Assembly (NCBI RefSeq): GCF_001559075.2
Contig: NZ_CP014015.2
Coordinates: 4,774,001-4,838,000, forward strand
Direction of reading: 5' to 3'
Length of the DNA stretch: 64,000 bases
From: Citrobacter amalonaticus
GTDB taxonomy: Bacteria > Pseudomonadota > Gammaproteobacteria > Enterobacterales > Enterobacteriaceae
Shown: piece after piece, positions 8,275 through 16,896 of the stretch
Position numbering within the stretch: position 1 is the stretch's first letter
Layout: each line of letters opens with the position of its first letter
Notes under the pieces: model-generated
The model's database searches: none
What the model saw: only the letters and a program-made list of their open reading frames with translations
Told to the model about the DNA's origin: nothing
Translations under genes and position numbers: made by a program

Positions 8275-9750
8275 TTACTCGAATTCGTTCCAGGAACGAC
8301 CGTCACGGGTGATCATCGCCACAGAGGCCACCGGTCCCCAGGTCCCGGCCTGATACGGTTTCGGCGCATCATTGTCCATCGCCCACGCTTCGGTAATGGA
8401 GTCGACCCACTTCCACGCCTCTTCAACCTCATCACGACGCACAAACAGCGCCTGAATACCGCGCATGGTTTCCAGCAGCAGACGCTCGTAAGCATCCGCC
8501 AGATGCGTTTGATTGAAGGTCTCGGAGTAGCTCAGATCCAGCTTGGTGATTTGCAGGTTATGCTTGTGGTCAAGACCCGGAACTTTGTTCAGGACCTGAA
8601 TATCCACGCCTTCATCCGGCTGCAGACGAATGGTCAGCTTGTTCTGCGGCAGATCCTGCCAGGACTCTTTAAACAGGTTCAGTTCAGGCGTTTTGAAGTA
8701 AACCACAACCTCAGAGCATTTCGTCGGCAGACGCTTACCGGTGCGCAGGTAGAACGGCACGCCTGCCCAGCGCCAGTTATCGATGTCCACGCGGATCGCC
8801 ACAAACGTTTCGGTGTTACTGCTCTTGTTCGCGCCCTCTTCTTCCAGATAGCCCGGGACTTTTTTGCCCTGAGCGAAGCCGGTGGTGTACTGACCGCGAA
8901 CGGTTTTTTCACGCACATTTGAGCGATCGATACGGCGCAGCGACTTCAGCACCTTCACTTTTTCGTCACGGATGGCGTCAGCGGTCAGATCCGACGGCGG
9001 CGACATCGCAATCATGCACAGAATTTGCAGCAGGTGGTTCTGGATCATGTCGCGCATCTGACCGGCCTGGTCGAAATAACCCCAACGCCCTTCAATGCCC
9101 ACCTCTTCTGCCACGGTGATTTCCACATGATCGATCGTGCGATTATCCCAGTTATTCACAAACAGGGAGTTGGCAAAACGCAGCGCCAGCAGGTTCAGAA
9201 CGGTCTCTTTCCCCAGATAGTGGTCGATACGGTAAACCTGGCACTCTTCAAAATACTCGCCAACCTGATCGTTGATCTCGCGGGATGTCGCCAGTGAAGT
9301 ACCCAGCGGTTTTTCCATCACCACGCGCGCCGGTTTGGCATTCAGTTTCGCTTCGCCCAGTCCCTTACAGATTGCGCCAAACGTGCTTGGCGGCATAGCG
9401 AAGTAGTTGATCGTGGTGCGGTTTTTCTGATCGAGCATCTTCCCCAGACGGGTAAATGCCGCGGTGTCGTTCACATCCAGATTGCAGAAATCCAGGCGAG
9501 CGCTCAGGGTGTCCCACAATCCTTCATCAATCTTCTCTTTCATGAAGGTTTCGAGCGCTTCGCGCACCACCATCGTATAGGCATCTTTATCCCAGTCGGC
9601 ACGGCCTACCCCAATAATGCGGGTATCCGGGTTGAGCTGACCGGCTTTTTCAAGTTGATACAGGGAAGGCAGCAATTTACGACGCGCAAGGTCGCCTTTC
9701 GCGCCGAAAATGACCAGGTCACATGCCTGGGCTGTTTGCGTTACCGCCAT
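8275..9750 (-). CDS. zwf: Glucose-6-phosphate 1-dehydrogenase
   Basis: Oxidises glucose-6-phosphate to 6-phosphogluconolactone with NADP+, supplying the oxidative pentose-phosphate and Entner-Doudoroff routes. Length is 491 residues, as in E. coli. The N-terminal Rossmann fold has GAKGDLARRKLLPSL at about residue 16, followed by VVMEKPLGTS and the substrate-binding signature RIDHYLGKE near residue 178. It is transcribed away from hexR. The shared upstream region holds a perfect HexR box and a marbox, matching the known control of zwf by HexR and by SoxS/MarA/Rob. Confidence 0.97.
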   Translation of the reverse strand: MAVTQTAQACDLVIFGAKGDLARRKLLPSLYQLEKAGQLNPDTRIIGVGRADWDKDAYTMVVREALETFMKEKIDEGLWDTLSARLDFCNLDVNDTAAFTRLGKMLDQKNRTTINYFAMPPSTFGAICKGLGEAKLNAKPARVVMEKPLGTSLATSREINDQVGEYFEECQVYRIDHYLGKETVLNLLALRFANSLFVNNWDNRTIDHVEITVAEEVGIEGRWGYFDQAGQMRDMIQNHLLQILCMIAMSPPSDLTADAIRDEKVKVLKSLRRIDRSNVREKTVRGQYTTGFAQGKKVPGYLEEEGANKSSNTETFVAIRVDIDNWRWAGVPFYLRTGKRLPTKCSEVVVYFKTPELNLFKESWQDLPQNKLTIRLQPDEGVDIQVLNKVPGLDHKHNLQITKLDLSYSETFNQTHLADAYERLLLETMRGIQALFVRRDEVEEAWKWVDSITEAWAMDNDAPKPYQAGTWGPVASVAMITRDGRSWNEFE

Positions 9751-9796
9751 GTCATTCTCCTTAGTTAGCTATCCTGGTACTTTGCCAGGCTTTACT

Positions 9797-9811
9797 TGTA
9801 ATTTTATTACA
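9797..9811. promoter_or_regulatory. HexR operator between zwf and hexR
   Basis: tgtaattttattaca fits the palindromic HexR motif TGTARTTWWAYTACA at all 15 positions. It lies 47 bp upstream of the zwf start. KDPG, made by Edd next door, is the known HexR effector in proteobacteria. Confidence 0.85.
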
Positions 9812-9851
9812 GTGCACTGTACTGCTTTTACGTGATTCCGGAAACCGTAAA

Positions 9852-9871
9852 CGCTTAACCCCCCGTGCGGT
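9852..9871 (-). promoter_or_regulatory. MarA/SoxS/Rob box of zwf
   Basis: Read on the minus strand the site is ACCGCACGGGGGGTTAAGCG, which agrees at most positions with the E. coli zwf marbox (GCAC and the TAAGCG end) and with the AYnGCAC core. It lies about 100 bp upstream of zwf in the same orientation. Confidence 0.7.
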
Positions 9872-10080
9872 TGGCGCTTAACGGCGCAAAATGGTCAAAA
9901 TCGTCGTCGGTTTGCGACGCATAACGTTGAGTCAAAACACGATGTTGATCATGTTATGAAAAAAAACAACAACTCTTCTGACCATTTTGCCCCCTTCTCT
10001 GATTTGCAGGGGTACTATCTACCAAAATTGCCTCTCGATTTCTGGTATCACTGAAATCGTTATTTCCTTGAGTCTACATC

Positions 10081-10950
10081 ATGAATATGCTGGAAAAGAT
10101 CCAGTCTCAACTGGAACATTTGAGCAAATCTGAACGCAAAGTCGCCGATGTCATCCTCGCCTCACCCGAGCGGACCATCCATTGCAGCATTGCCACGCTT
10201 GCGCAGGAAGCCAACGTCAGTGAACCGACGGTGAACCGTTTTTGTCGCAGCATGGAAACCCGGGGCTTCCCTGATTTTAAACTGCATCTGGCACAAAGTC
10301 TGGCAAATGGTACCCCTTATGTTAATCGTAATGTGGATGAAGATGACAGTGTCGAGTCCTATACGGGCAAGATTTTCGAATCAGCGATGGCCAGTCTTGA
10401 CCACGTTCGCCAGTCGCTGGACAAATCGGCGATCAACCGCGCGGTGGATCTCCTGACGCAGGCCAAGAAAATTGCTTTCTTTGGTCTGGGGTCGTCCGCC
10501 GCCGTCGCCCATGACGCCATGAACAAGTTTTTCCGTTTCAACGTTCCGGTTGTCTACTCCGACGACGTCGTTTTGCAACGGATGAGCTGTATGAATTGTA
10601 GTGACGATGACGTGGTCGTGCTGATTTCGCATACTGGTCGCACCAAGAGTCTGGTCGAACTGGCGCAGCTTGCGCGTGAAAACGATGCCATGGTGATCGC
10701 ATTAACCTCCGCCGATACGCCGCTGGCGCGTGAAGCCACGCTGGCAATTACGCTCGATGTGCCGGAAGATACTGACATTTATATGCCCATGGTCTCTCGA
10801 CTTGCGCAGTTGACCGTGATAGATGTGCTGGCTACGGGATTTACTTTGCGCCGTGGGGCAAAATTCAGAGATAACTTGAAGCGTGTCAAAGAAGCGCTCA
10901 AGGAATCGCGTTTTGATAAAGAACTGCTCATCAAGAGTAATGACCGCTAA
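10081..10950 (+). CDS. hexR: HexR, RpiR-family repressor of central carbon metabolism
   Basis: DNA-binding regulator (YebK in E. coli) controlling zwf, edd-eda and other glycolytic genes in response to KDPG. The 289-residue length is that of E. coli HexR. The N-terminal 75 residues form the RpiR helix-turn-helix (ANVSEPTVNRFCRSME). A SIS phosphosugar-binding domain follows at about residues 125-260, with FFGLGSSAAVAHDA and LISHTGRTKSLVELA. It is divergent from zwf over a HexR site, an arrangement typical of a local regulator. An ERIC repeat separates it from pykA. Confidence 0.96.
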   Translation: MNMLEKIQSQLEHLSKSERKVADVILASPERTIHCSIATLAQEANVSEPTVNRFCRSMETRGFPDFKLHLAQSLANGTPYVNRNVDEDDSVESYTGKIFESAMASLDHVRQSLDKSAINRAVDLLTQAKKIAFFGLGSSAAVAHDAMNKFFRFNVPVVYSDDVVLQRMSCMNCSDDDVVVLISHTGRTKSLVELAQLARENDAMVIALTSADTPLAREATLAITLDVPEDTDIYMPMVSRLAQLTVIDVLATGFTLRRGAKFRDNLKRVKEALKESRFDKELLIKSNDR

Positions 10951-11005
10951 TAGCAATAATAAGTACGACTTAAATTCGTCATCCGGTTTTGTTCGCTATG
11001 CTATG

Positions 11006-11130
11006 TAGACCCTAAGTAATTCGAGTTGCACAAAGGCGGCAACGCAGCGAATCCTCCGGAGCTTACTGAAGTAAGTGGCTGGGGTGAGCAAGGAAGCCAA
11101 CACACAGGCAACCTGAAGTATGACGGGTGT
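11006..11130 (+). repeat. ERIC element (enterobacterial repetitive intergenic consensus)
   Basis: About 125 bp of imperfect palindrome between hexR and pykA. The core from 11048 contains gaatcctccggagcttac and aagtaagtggctggggtg, which match the classical ERIC primer sites closely (about 20 of 22 positions for the second). The ends gaccc and gggtg form the terminal inverted repeat. It lies in the intergenic transcribed zone, as is usual for this family. Confidence 0.92.
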
Positions 11131-11198
11131 AAGTTTTTTCAGAACTGCCGGATCAATTTTCACGCAACACCTAGTTGTTTCAGTCAACGGAGTATTAC

Positions 11199-12641
11199 AT
11201 GTCCAGAAGGCTTCGCAGAACCAAAATCGTTACGACATTAGGCCCGGCTACCGACCGCGATAACAATCTTGAGAAGATTATCGCCGCTGGTGCTAACGTC
11301 GTGCGGATGAATTTCTCTCACGGTTCGCCAGAAGATCATAAAATGCGCGCGGATAAAGTTCGTGAGATCGCTGCCAGATTGGGACGCCACGTAGGCATTC
11401 TGGGTGACCTCCAGGGGCCAAAAATTCGCGTCTCGACCTTTAAAGAAGGCAAAGTATTCCTCAACATCGGTGACAAATTTCTTCTGGATGCCAACTTGGG
11501 TAAAGGTGAAGGCGACAAAGAAAAAGTCGGCATTGACTACAAAGGTCTGCCGGCAGACGTGGTACCTGGCGACATTTTGCTGCTCGACGATGGTCGCGTG
11601 CAGTTAAAAGTGCTGGAAGTTCAGGGCATGAAAGTGTTCACGGAAGTGACCGTGGGCGGCCCGCTCTCCAACAACAAAGGCATCAACAAACTGGGTGGCG
11701 GTCTCTCCGCTGAAGCCCTGACCGAAAAAGACAAAGCCGATATCGTGACCGCCGCTCAGATTGGCGTTGATTACCTGGCTGTCTCCTTCCCGCGTTGCGG
11801 CGAAGACCTGAACTACGCTCGTCGCCTGGCGCGTGATGCGGGCTGTGATGCCAAGATTGTGGCCAAAGTCGAACGTGCCGAAGCGGTTTGCGATCAGAAT
11901 GCGATGGATGACATCATTCTGGCCTCTGACGTGGTGATGGTCGCTCGTGGCGACCTCGGCGTTGAGATTGGCGATCCGGAACTGGTCGGCATCCAGAAGA
12001 CGTTGATTCGTCGCGCACGTAAGTTGAACCGCGCGGTGATTACCGCGACCCAGATGATGGAGTCGATGATCACCAACCCAATGCCAACCCGTGCGGAAGT
12101 GATGGACGTCGCGAACGCCGTGCTGGATGGTACCGATGCGGTCATGCTGTCAGCCGAAACGGCGGCAGGCCAGTACCCGGCGGAAACCGTCGCGGCGATG
12201 GCGCGCGTCTGCCTGGGTGCAGAAAAAATCCCCAGCATCAATGTCTCTAAACACCGTCTGGACGTACAGTTCGACAATGTTGAAGAAGCGATTGCGATGT
12301 CCGCCATGTACGCGGCAAACCACCTGAAAGGGGTGACCGCGATCATTACCATGACGGAATCCGGTCGTACCGCGCTGATGACCTCGCGCATCAGCTCCGG
12401 GCTGCCGATTTTCGCCATGTCCCGACATGAGCGTACGCTGAACCTGACGTCGCTGTACCGCGGCGTCACGCCGGTACATTTCGACAGCGCGGCAGAAGGC
12501 GTTGTCGCAGCAAGCGAAGCGGTGAATCTGCTGCGTGATAAAGGCTACCTGGTGTCCGGCGATCTGGTGATCGTGACGCAGGGCGACGTGATGAGCACCA
12601 TTGGCTCAACCAATACCACGCGTATTCTGACCGTCGAGTAA
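11199..12641 (+). CDS. pykA: Pyruvate kinase II
   Basis: Converts phosphoenolpyruvate and ADP to pyruvate and ATP, the last step of glycolysis; the PykA isozyme is AMP-activated in E. coli. The ATG at 11199 (MSRRLRRTKIV) follows an AACGGAG ribosome-binding site and gives 480 residues, the E. coli length. Typical motifs are VRMNFSHG near residue 30, the active-site segment KIVAKVERAEA near residue 220 and TQMMESMITNPMPTRAE near residue 290. It is followed by a strong terminator shared with the convergent lpxM. Confidence 0.97.
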   Translation: MSRRLRRTKIVTTLGPATDRDNNLEKIIAAGANVVRMNFSHGSPEDHKMRADKVREIAARLGRHVGILGDLQGPKIRVSTFKEGKVFLNIGDKFLLDANLGKGEGDKEKVGIDYKGLPADVVPGDILLLDDGRVQLKVLEVQGMKVFTEVTVGGPLSNNKGINKLGGGLSAEALTEKDKADIVTAAQIGVDYLAVSFPRCGEDLNYARRLARDAGCDAKIVAKVERAEAVCDQNAMDDIILASDVVMVARGDLGVEIGDPELVGIQKTLIRRARKLNRAVITATQMMESMITNPMPTRAEVMDVANAVLDGTDAVMLSAETAAGQYPAETVAAMARVCLGAEKIPSINVSKHRLDVQFDNVEEAIAMSAMYAANHLKGVTAIITMTESGRTALMTSRISSGLPIFAMSRHERTLNLTSLYRGVTPVHFDSAAEGVVAASEAVNLLRDKGYLVSGDLVIVTQGDVMSTIGSTNTTRILTVE

Positions 12642-12655
12642 TCGACTGCTGGTAT

Positions 12656-12690
12656 AAAAAGGCCTCTCATGTGAGAGGCCTTTTTTTATT
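12656..12690. terminator. Bidirectional terminator between pykA and lpxM
   Basis: The arms aggcctctca and tgagaggcct at 12660-12681 form a stem flanked by AAAAA on the left and TTTTTTT on the right. It can end pykA on the plus strand and lpxM on the minus strand; the T-run overlaps the lpxM 3' end. Confidence 0.85.
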
Positions 12691-13657
12691 TGAGGGGGTA
12701 GAGATCTTTGCGCTTATATGGCTGGATCTCGCCCGGTTTGCGGGTCTTCAGCAATTTCAGAATCCAGGTATATTGCTCGGGATGCGGACCAACAAAAATT
12801 TCCACCTCTTCGTTCATTCGACGGGCGATGGTGTTGTCATCTGCGGTCAGTAGATCGTCCATTGGCGGGCGCACCTGAATCGTCAGTCGGTGGGTATCGC
12901 CGTTATAGACCGGGAACAGCGGGATGACGCGCGCCCGACACACTTTCATCAGTCGTCCAATGGCTGGCAGCGTCGCTTTATAGGTGGCAAAGAAATCGAC
13001 AAATTCACTGTGTTCAGGGCCATGATCCTGATCGGGCAGATAATATCCCCAGTAGCCCTGACGAACAGACTGAATGAACGGCTTGATGCCGTCATTACGC
13101 GCATGCAGGCGACCGCCAAAGCGGCGACGAACCGTGTTCCAGACGTAATCAAACACCGGGTTTCCCTGATTATGGAACATCGCCGCCATCTTCTGGCCCT
13201 GAGACGCCATTAGCATCGCCGGAATATCCACGCCCCAGCCATGCGGCACCAGGAAGATCACCTTTTCATTGTTACGGCGCATCTCCTCGATGATCTCAAG
13301 CCCTTCCCAGTCAACGCGCGACTGAATTTTCTCCGGACCGCGAATCGCCAGTTCCGCCATCATCACCATGGCCTGTGGCGCGGTTGAAAACATCTCATCG
13401 ACAATAGCTTCGCGCTCAGCTTCGCTACGTTCCGGAAAGCACAATGACAGGTTAATCAGCGCCCGACGACGCGAGCTTTTGCCCAGACGTCCGGCAAAAC
13501 GGCCCACTTTCGCCAGCAGCGGGTCGCGAAAGGACGCAGGCGTTAAGGCGATACCCGCCATCGCCGCGACGCCCAGCCATGCGCCCCAGTAGCGCGGATG
13601 GCGAAAGGATTTCTCAAACTCAGGGATGTACTCACTATTATTTTTTTTTGTTTCCAT
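12686..13657 (-). CDS. lpxM: Lipid A biosynthesis myristoyltransferase
   Basis: Inner-membrane acyltransferase (MsbB) that adds the final myristoyl chain to the 3'-side acyl group of Kdo2-lipid A. The ATG at 13657 gives METKKNNSEYIPEF and 323 residues, the E. coli length; 30 further upstream codons are open but not conserved. One membrane anchor is visible near residues 25-42 (GAWLGVAAMAGIALTP). The acyltransferase HX4D motif is VPHGWGVDIPAM near residue 138. mepM precedes it on the same strand, with a terminator between them. Confidence 0.96.
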   Translation of the reverse strand: METKKNNSEYIPEFEKSFRHPRYWGAWLGVAAMAGIALTPASFRDPLLAKVGRFAGRLGKSSRRRALINLSLCFPERSEAEREAIVDEMFSTAPQAMVMMAELAIRGPEKIQSRVDWEGLEIIEEMRRNNEKVIFLVPHGWGVDIPAMLMASQGQKMAAMFHNQGNPVFDYVWNTVRRRFGGRLHARNDGIKPFIQSVRQGYWGYYLPDQDHGPEHSEFVDFFATYKATLPAIGRLMKVCRARVIPLFPVYNGDTHRLTIQVRPPMDDLLTADDNTIARRMNEEVEIFVGPHPEQYTWILKLLKTRKPGEIQPYKRKDLYPLK

Positions 13658-13730
13658 GCTTATCCAGTGCCTGATGACGCGAAAAGTAAATCTGATGATA
13701 GTGTAGCGGCGCACCCTGCCGCGCACAAAA

Positions 13731-13766
13731 TAAAAAAGCCGGCACACGCGCTGCGTACCGGCTTTG
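13731..13766 (-). terminator. Rho-independent terminator of mepM
   Basis: On the minus strand the arms aaagccgg and ccggcttt enclose a GC-rich loop that pairs further (cgcgctgcg) and end in TTTTTTATTTT. It lies 14 bp after the mepM stop. Confidence 0.8.
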
Positions 13767-13779
13767 AGGTCATGAATGA

Positions 13780-15102
13780 TTAGTCGAAGCGTAGCTGCGG
13801 CAGAACCTCTTTGACCTGCGCCAGGTAATCGGTACGATCTTTACCGGTCAGACCTTCGGTACGCGGCAGTTTCGCCGTCAGCGGGTTAACCGCCTGCTGG
13901 TTGATCCAGACTTCATAGTGCAGATGCGGGCCGGTAGAACGTCCTGTGTTACCGGAGAGTGCGATACGATCGCCACGTTTAACCTTTTGTCCTGGTTTAA
14001 CCAGCAGCTTACGCAAGTGCATATAGCGCGTGGTATAGGTACGACCGTGACGCACCGCCACATAATAGCCAGCCGCTCCACTGCGCTTCGCCACGACGAC
14101 TTCACCGTCACCCACGGACAGCACCGGCGTCCCCTGCGGCATCGCGAAGTCCACACCTCTGTGCGGTGCGACTCGCCCGGTAACCGGGTTAGTTCGACGC
14201 GGGTTGAAGTTAGACGAAATGCGGAACTGTTTTGCCGTCGGGAAACGCAGGAAGCCTTTCGCCAGCCCGGTACCGTTGCGGTCGTAGAACTTACCGTCTT
14301 CGGCACGGATAGCGTAATAATCTTTACCTTCTGAACGCAAACGCACGCCCAACAACTGGCTCTGCTCACGCTTGCCGTCCAGCATTTCACGAGACATCAG
14401 CACAGAGAACTCATCGCCTTTTTTCAGTTTGCGGAAGTCCATCTGCCACTGCATCGCTTTGATCACCGCGCTAATTTCCGCGCTGGTCAGCCCGGCAGTT
14501 TTCGCACTGGCGACGAAGCTGTTGCCAACGGTGCCTTTCATCAGGCTGTTTACCCAGTCGCCCTGCTGCGTTTCGGCGCTCATCTTAAAGCCATTCGCCG
14601 CAGTACGATCATAGGTACGGGTTTCGCGACGCGACATTTCCCACGTCAGACGCTGTAAATCGCCGTCCGCGGTCAGCGTCCAGGAGAGCTGTTGACCAAT
14701 CTTCAGATTACGCAGCTCTTTATCGGACGCAGCAAGCTGAGTGATATCCCCCATATCAATGCCGTACTGATTCAGAATGCTGCTGAGGGTATCGCCCGTC
14801 GAAACGACATATTCATGGACGCCCGCTTCTCCTGAGGTTTTGTCGTCCAGCTCATCCTGAGGAATGGCTTCATCTTCCTGTGCCGCCTGATCGATAGGCT
14901 CGCTGGCCTCCGGGAGCAGTGAACGAATTTCGCTCTTCTCCAGTTCGATCGTTTTAACAATGGGGGTAGATTCCGGGTGATAAACGTAAGGCCGCCAGAC
15001 AGCGACGGCCAGTGTCAGAACAGTAAGCGACCCCAGCATAACGCGATGGGGTCTGGGCAGATTATTAAATGCCAGGGCGACAGAGCGGGCTATCTGTTGC
15101 AC
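13780..15102 (-). CDS. mepM: Murein DD-endopeptidase MepM
   Basis: Periplasmic zinc peptidase (YebA) that cuts D-Ala-mDAP crosslinks to allow peptidoglycan growth. The 440 residues match E. coli MepM. Domains in order: a cytoplasmic start and one transmembrane anchor at about residues 20-38 (MLGSLTVLTLAVAVW), a LysM-like domain (YVVSTGDTLSSILNQYG) near residue 97, an OapA-like spacer, and the M23 catalytic domain with HRGVDFAMPQGTPV near residue 314 and HLHYEVW near residue 393 carrying zinc-binding His and Asp. It lies 15 bp downstream of znuA, so cotranscription is likely. Confidence 0.96.
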   Translation of the reverse strand: MQQIARSVALAFNNLPRPHRVMLGSLTVLTLAVAVWRPYVYHPESTPIVKTIELEKSEIRSLLPEASEPIDQAAQEDEAIPQDELDDKTSGEAGVHEYVVSTGDTLSSILNQYGIDMGDITQLAASDKELRNLKIGQQLSWTLTADGDLQRLTWEMSRRETRTYDRTAANGFKMSAETQQGDWVNSLMKGTVGNSFVASAKTAGLTSAEISAVIKAMQWQMDFRKLKKGDEFSVLMSREMLDGKREQSQLLGVRLRSEGKDYYAIRAEDGKFYDRNGTGLAKGFLRFPTAKQFRISSNFNPRRTNPVTGRVAPHRGVDFAMPQGTPVLSVGDGEVVVAKRSGAAGYYVAVRHGRTYTTRYMHLRKLLVKPGQKVKRGDRIALSGNTGRSTGPHLHYEVWINQQAVNPLTAKLPRTEGLTGKDRTDYLAQVKEVLPQLRFD

Positions 15103-15117
15103 GTATTCACTTCCTCA

Positions 15118-16062
15118 TTAATCTCCTTTCAGGCAGCTCGCATACTGGTTCGCTAGTTGGTTCAAGAACGCTGAATAGCTCGTTTTACCCAGTTTGATGT
15201 TTGTCCCGAGGGGATCCAACGTTCCCATTCGAACGGATGTCCCTCTCGCAACGGCTTCAACGACCGCTGGCCTGAACTGTGGCTCAGCAAAAACGCAGGT
15301 TGCTTTTTGCTCAACCAACTGTGTTCTTATTTCATGTAAACGCTGCGCACCAGGTTGTATCTCAGGGTTGACGGTGAAGTGACCCAATGGAGTGAGTCCG
15401 TAGTGTTTTTCGTAATAGCCGTAGGCGTCATGAAAAACGAAATACCCTTTGCCCTTGAGCGGTGCGAGCTCGTTACCGACCTGCTTATCGGTTGCGGCTA
15501 ATTGTGCCTCAAAATCCTTCAGGTTGGCGTCAAGTTTGGCTCGACTTTGCGGCATAAGTTCCACTAATTTTTCATGGATTGCAACCGCTGAGGCCCGCGC
15601 TATCTCTGGGGAGAGCCAAAGATGCATGTTGTAATCACCATGATGGTGATGTGCGTCACCTTTTTCGCCGTGATCATGATCGTGGTCGTGCTCATCATCA
15701 TCATCGTCAGCCCCTTTCATGAGCAACGGTTTCACGTCTTTGAGCTGCGCAATCGTTACCTGTTTAGCGGCGGGAATGTTGCTGACGGACTTTTCCATGA
15801 ACGCTTCCATCTCAGGCCCAATCCAGACAACTAAGTCCGCGCCCTGTAAGCGTTTTACGTCAGATGGACGTAGTGAATAATCATGCTCGGATGCTCCATC
15901 CGGAAGTAAGACTTGTGTCTGCGTGACGCCATCAGCGATGGCAGAAGCAATGAACCCTAATGGCTTGAGAGAAGCGACAACGGCGGCATTTGCCGCCTGT
16001 GTTGCACTGCCCCAAAGAGCGGCGGATAATGCAGCGAAAAGAAGCGTATTTTTATGTAACAT
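15118..16062 (-). CDS. znuA: Zinc ABC transporter, periplasmic binding protein
   Basis: High-affinity zinc receptor of the ZnuABC importer. The ATG at 16062 (MLHKNTLLFAALSAALWG) starts a standard signal peptide cleaved near TQAA; the frame opens five codons earlier but MIGRI is not conserved. The 314 residues include the His/Asp-rich zinc-handling loop at about residues 117-145 (DDDDDEHDHDHDHGEK then HHHHGDYNMHLW), slightly longer than in E. coli. It is divergent from znuCB across a Zur box, the classic znu arrangement. Confidence 0.96.
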   Translation of the reverse strand: MLHKNTLLFAALSAALWGSATQAANAAVVASLKPLGFIASAIADGVTQTQVLLPDGASEHDYSLRPSDVKRLQGADLVVWIGPEMEAFMEKSVSNIPAAKQVTIAQLKDVKPLLMKGADDDDDEHDHDHDHGEKGDAHHHHGDYNMHLWLSPEIARASAVAIHEKLVELMPQSRAKLDANLKDFEAQLAATDKQVGNELAPLKGKGYFVFHDAYGYYEKHYGLTPLGHFTVNPEIQPGAQRLHEIRTQLVEQKATCVFAEPQFRPAVVEAVARGTSVRMGTLDPLGTNIKLGKTSYSAFLNQLANQYASCLKGD

Positions 16063-16091
16063 AATGCGACCAATCATCGTAATGAATGTGA

Positions 16092-16113
16092 GAAATGTGA
16101 TATTATAACATTC
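16092..16113. promoter_or_regulatory. Zur box in the znuA-znuC divergent promoter
   Basis: gaaatgtgatattataacattc reproduces the enterobacterial Zur operator, an AT-rich imperfect palindrome GAAATGT-...-ACATTC. It lies 29-50 bp from both divergent starts, so one Zur dimer pair can repress both sides when zinc is sufficient. Confidence 0.88.
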
Positions 16114-16140
16114 TATAACTTCTGCAAGACTAAAATTGAC

Positions 16141-16896
16141 ATGACGACTTTGGTTTCACTGGAAAATGTCTCGGTCTCCTTCGGCCAGCGCCGCGTCCTT
16201 TCTGACGTTTCGCTTGAACTGAGACCCGGAAAAATTTTAACGCTGCTCGGCCCAAATGGCGCCGGGAAGTCAACGCTGGTTCGCGTCGTTCTCGGACTGG
16301 TCGCACCGGATGAAGGCGTGATCACGCGTAACGGTAAGCTGCGAATTGGCTACGTTCCGCAGAAATTGTATCTCGATACCACTCTGCCGCTTACCGTCAG
16401 TCGTTTCTTACGCCTGCGCCCCGGCACAAAGAAAGATGACATCCTGCCAGCCCTGAAACGCGTGCAGGCCGGGCATCTGATTGATGCGCCGATGCAAAAG
16501 CTCTCCGGTGGCGAGACGCAGCGCGTCCTGTTAGCGCGCGCGCTTCTCAATCAGCCGCAGCTTCTGGTGCTTGACGAACCCACTCAGGGCGTAGATGTCA
16601 ACGGCCAGGTCGCGCTGTACGACCTTATCGATCAGTTACGTCGTGAGCTGGACTGCGCCGTGCTGATGGTGTCCCACGATCTGCATCTGGTGATGGCAAA
16701 AACTGACGAAGTGTTGTGTCTGAATCATCACATTTGCTGTTCAGGTACGCCTGAAATCGTTTCCATGCACCCGGAATTTATCTCGATGTTCGGCCCTCGC
16801 GGCGCGGAGCAACTGGGAATTTACCGTCATCATCATAATCATCGCCACGACCTGCAGGGTCGTATTGTGCTGCGCCGGGGAAATGGTCAATCATGA
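16141..16896 (+). CDS. znuC: Zinc ABC transporter, ATP-binding protein
   Basis: Cytoplasmic ATPase of the ZnuABC importer, 251 residues. Walker A is GPNGAGKST near residue 38, the ABC signature is LSGGETQRVLLARA near residue 121, Walker B is LLVLDEPTQG, and the switch His is in MVSHDLHLVM. The His-rich C-terminus (YRHHHNHRHDLQGR) is the usual ZnuC feature. It overlaps znuB by 4 bp (ATGA), indicating translational coupling. Confidence 0.97.
   Translation: MTTLVSLENVSVSFGQRRVLSDVSLELRPGKILTLLGPNGAGKSTLVRVVLGLVAPDEGVITRNGKLRIGYVPQKLYLDTTLPLTVSRFLRLRPGTKKDDILPALKRVQAGHLIDAPMQKLSGGETQRVLLARALLNQPQLLVLDEPTQGVDVNGQVALYDLIDQLRRELDCAVLMVSHDLHLVMAKTDEVLCLNHHICCSGTPEIVSMHPEFISMFGPRGAEQLGIYRHHHNHRHDLQGRIVLRRGNGQS

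Larger units (their letters stand above)
9751..10080. other. zwf-hexR divergent intergenic region
   Basis: 330 bp without a coding frame. It contains the HexR box near zwf and the marbox further out. The hexR-proximal half (9950-10080) is AT-rich, with a run of A at 9959-9966 and a palindromic stretch around ttgatcatg at 9943-9951. hexR has only a weak ribosome-binding site (TTGAG about 10 nt before its ATG). Confidence 0.7.

Noticed and set aside
12686..13747. Longer lpxM start at 13747
   Set aside because: The additional 30 residues are basic and not conserved; METKKNN at 13657 is the family start.
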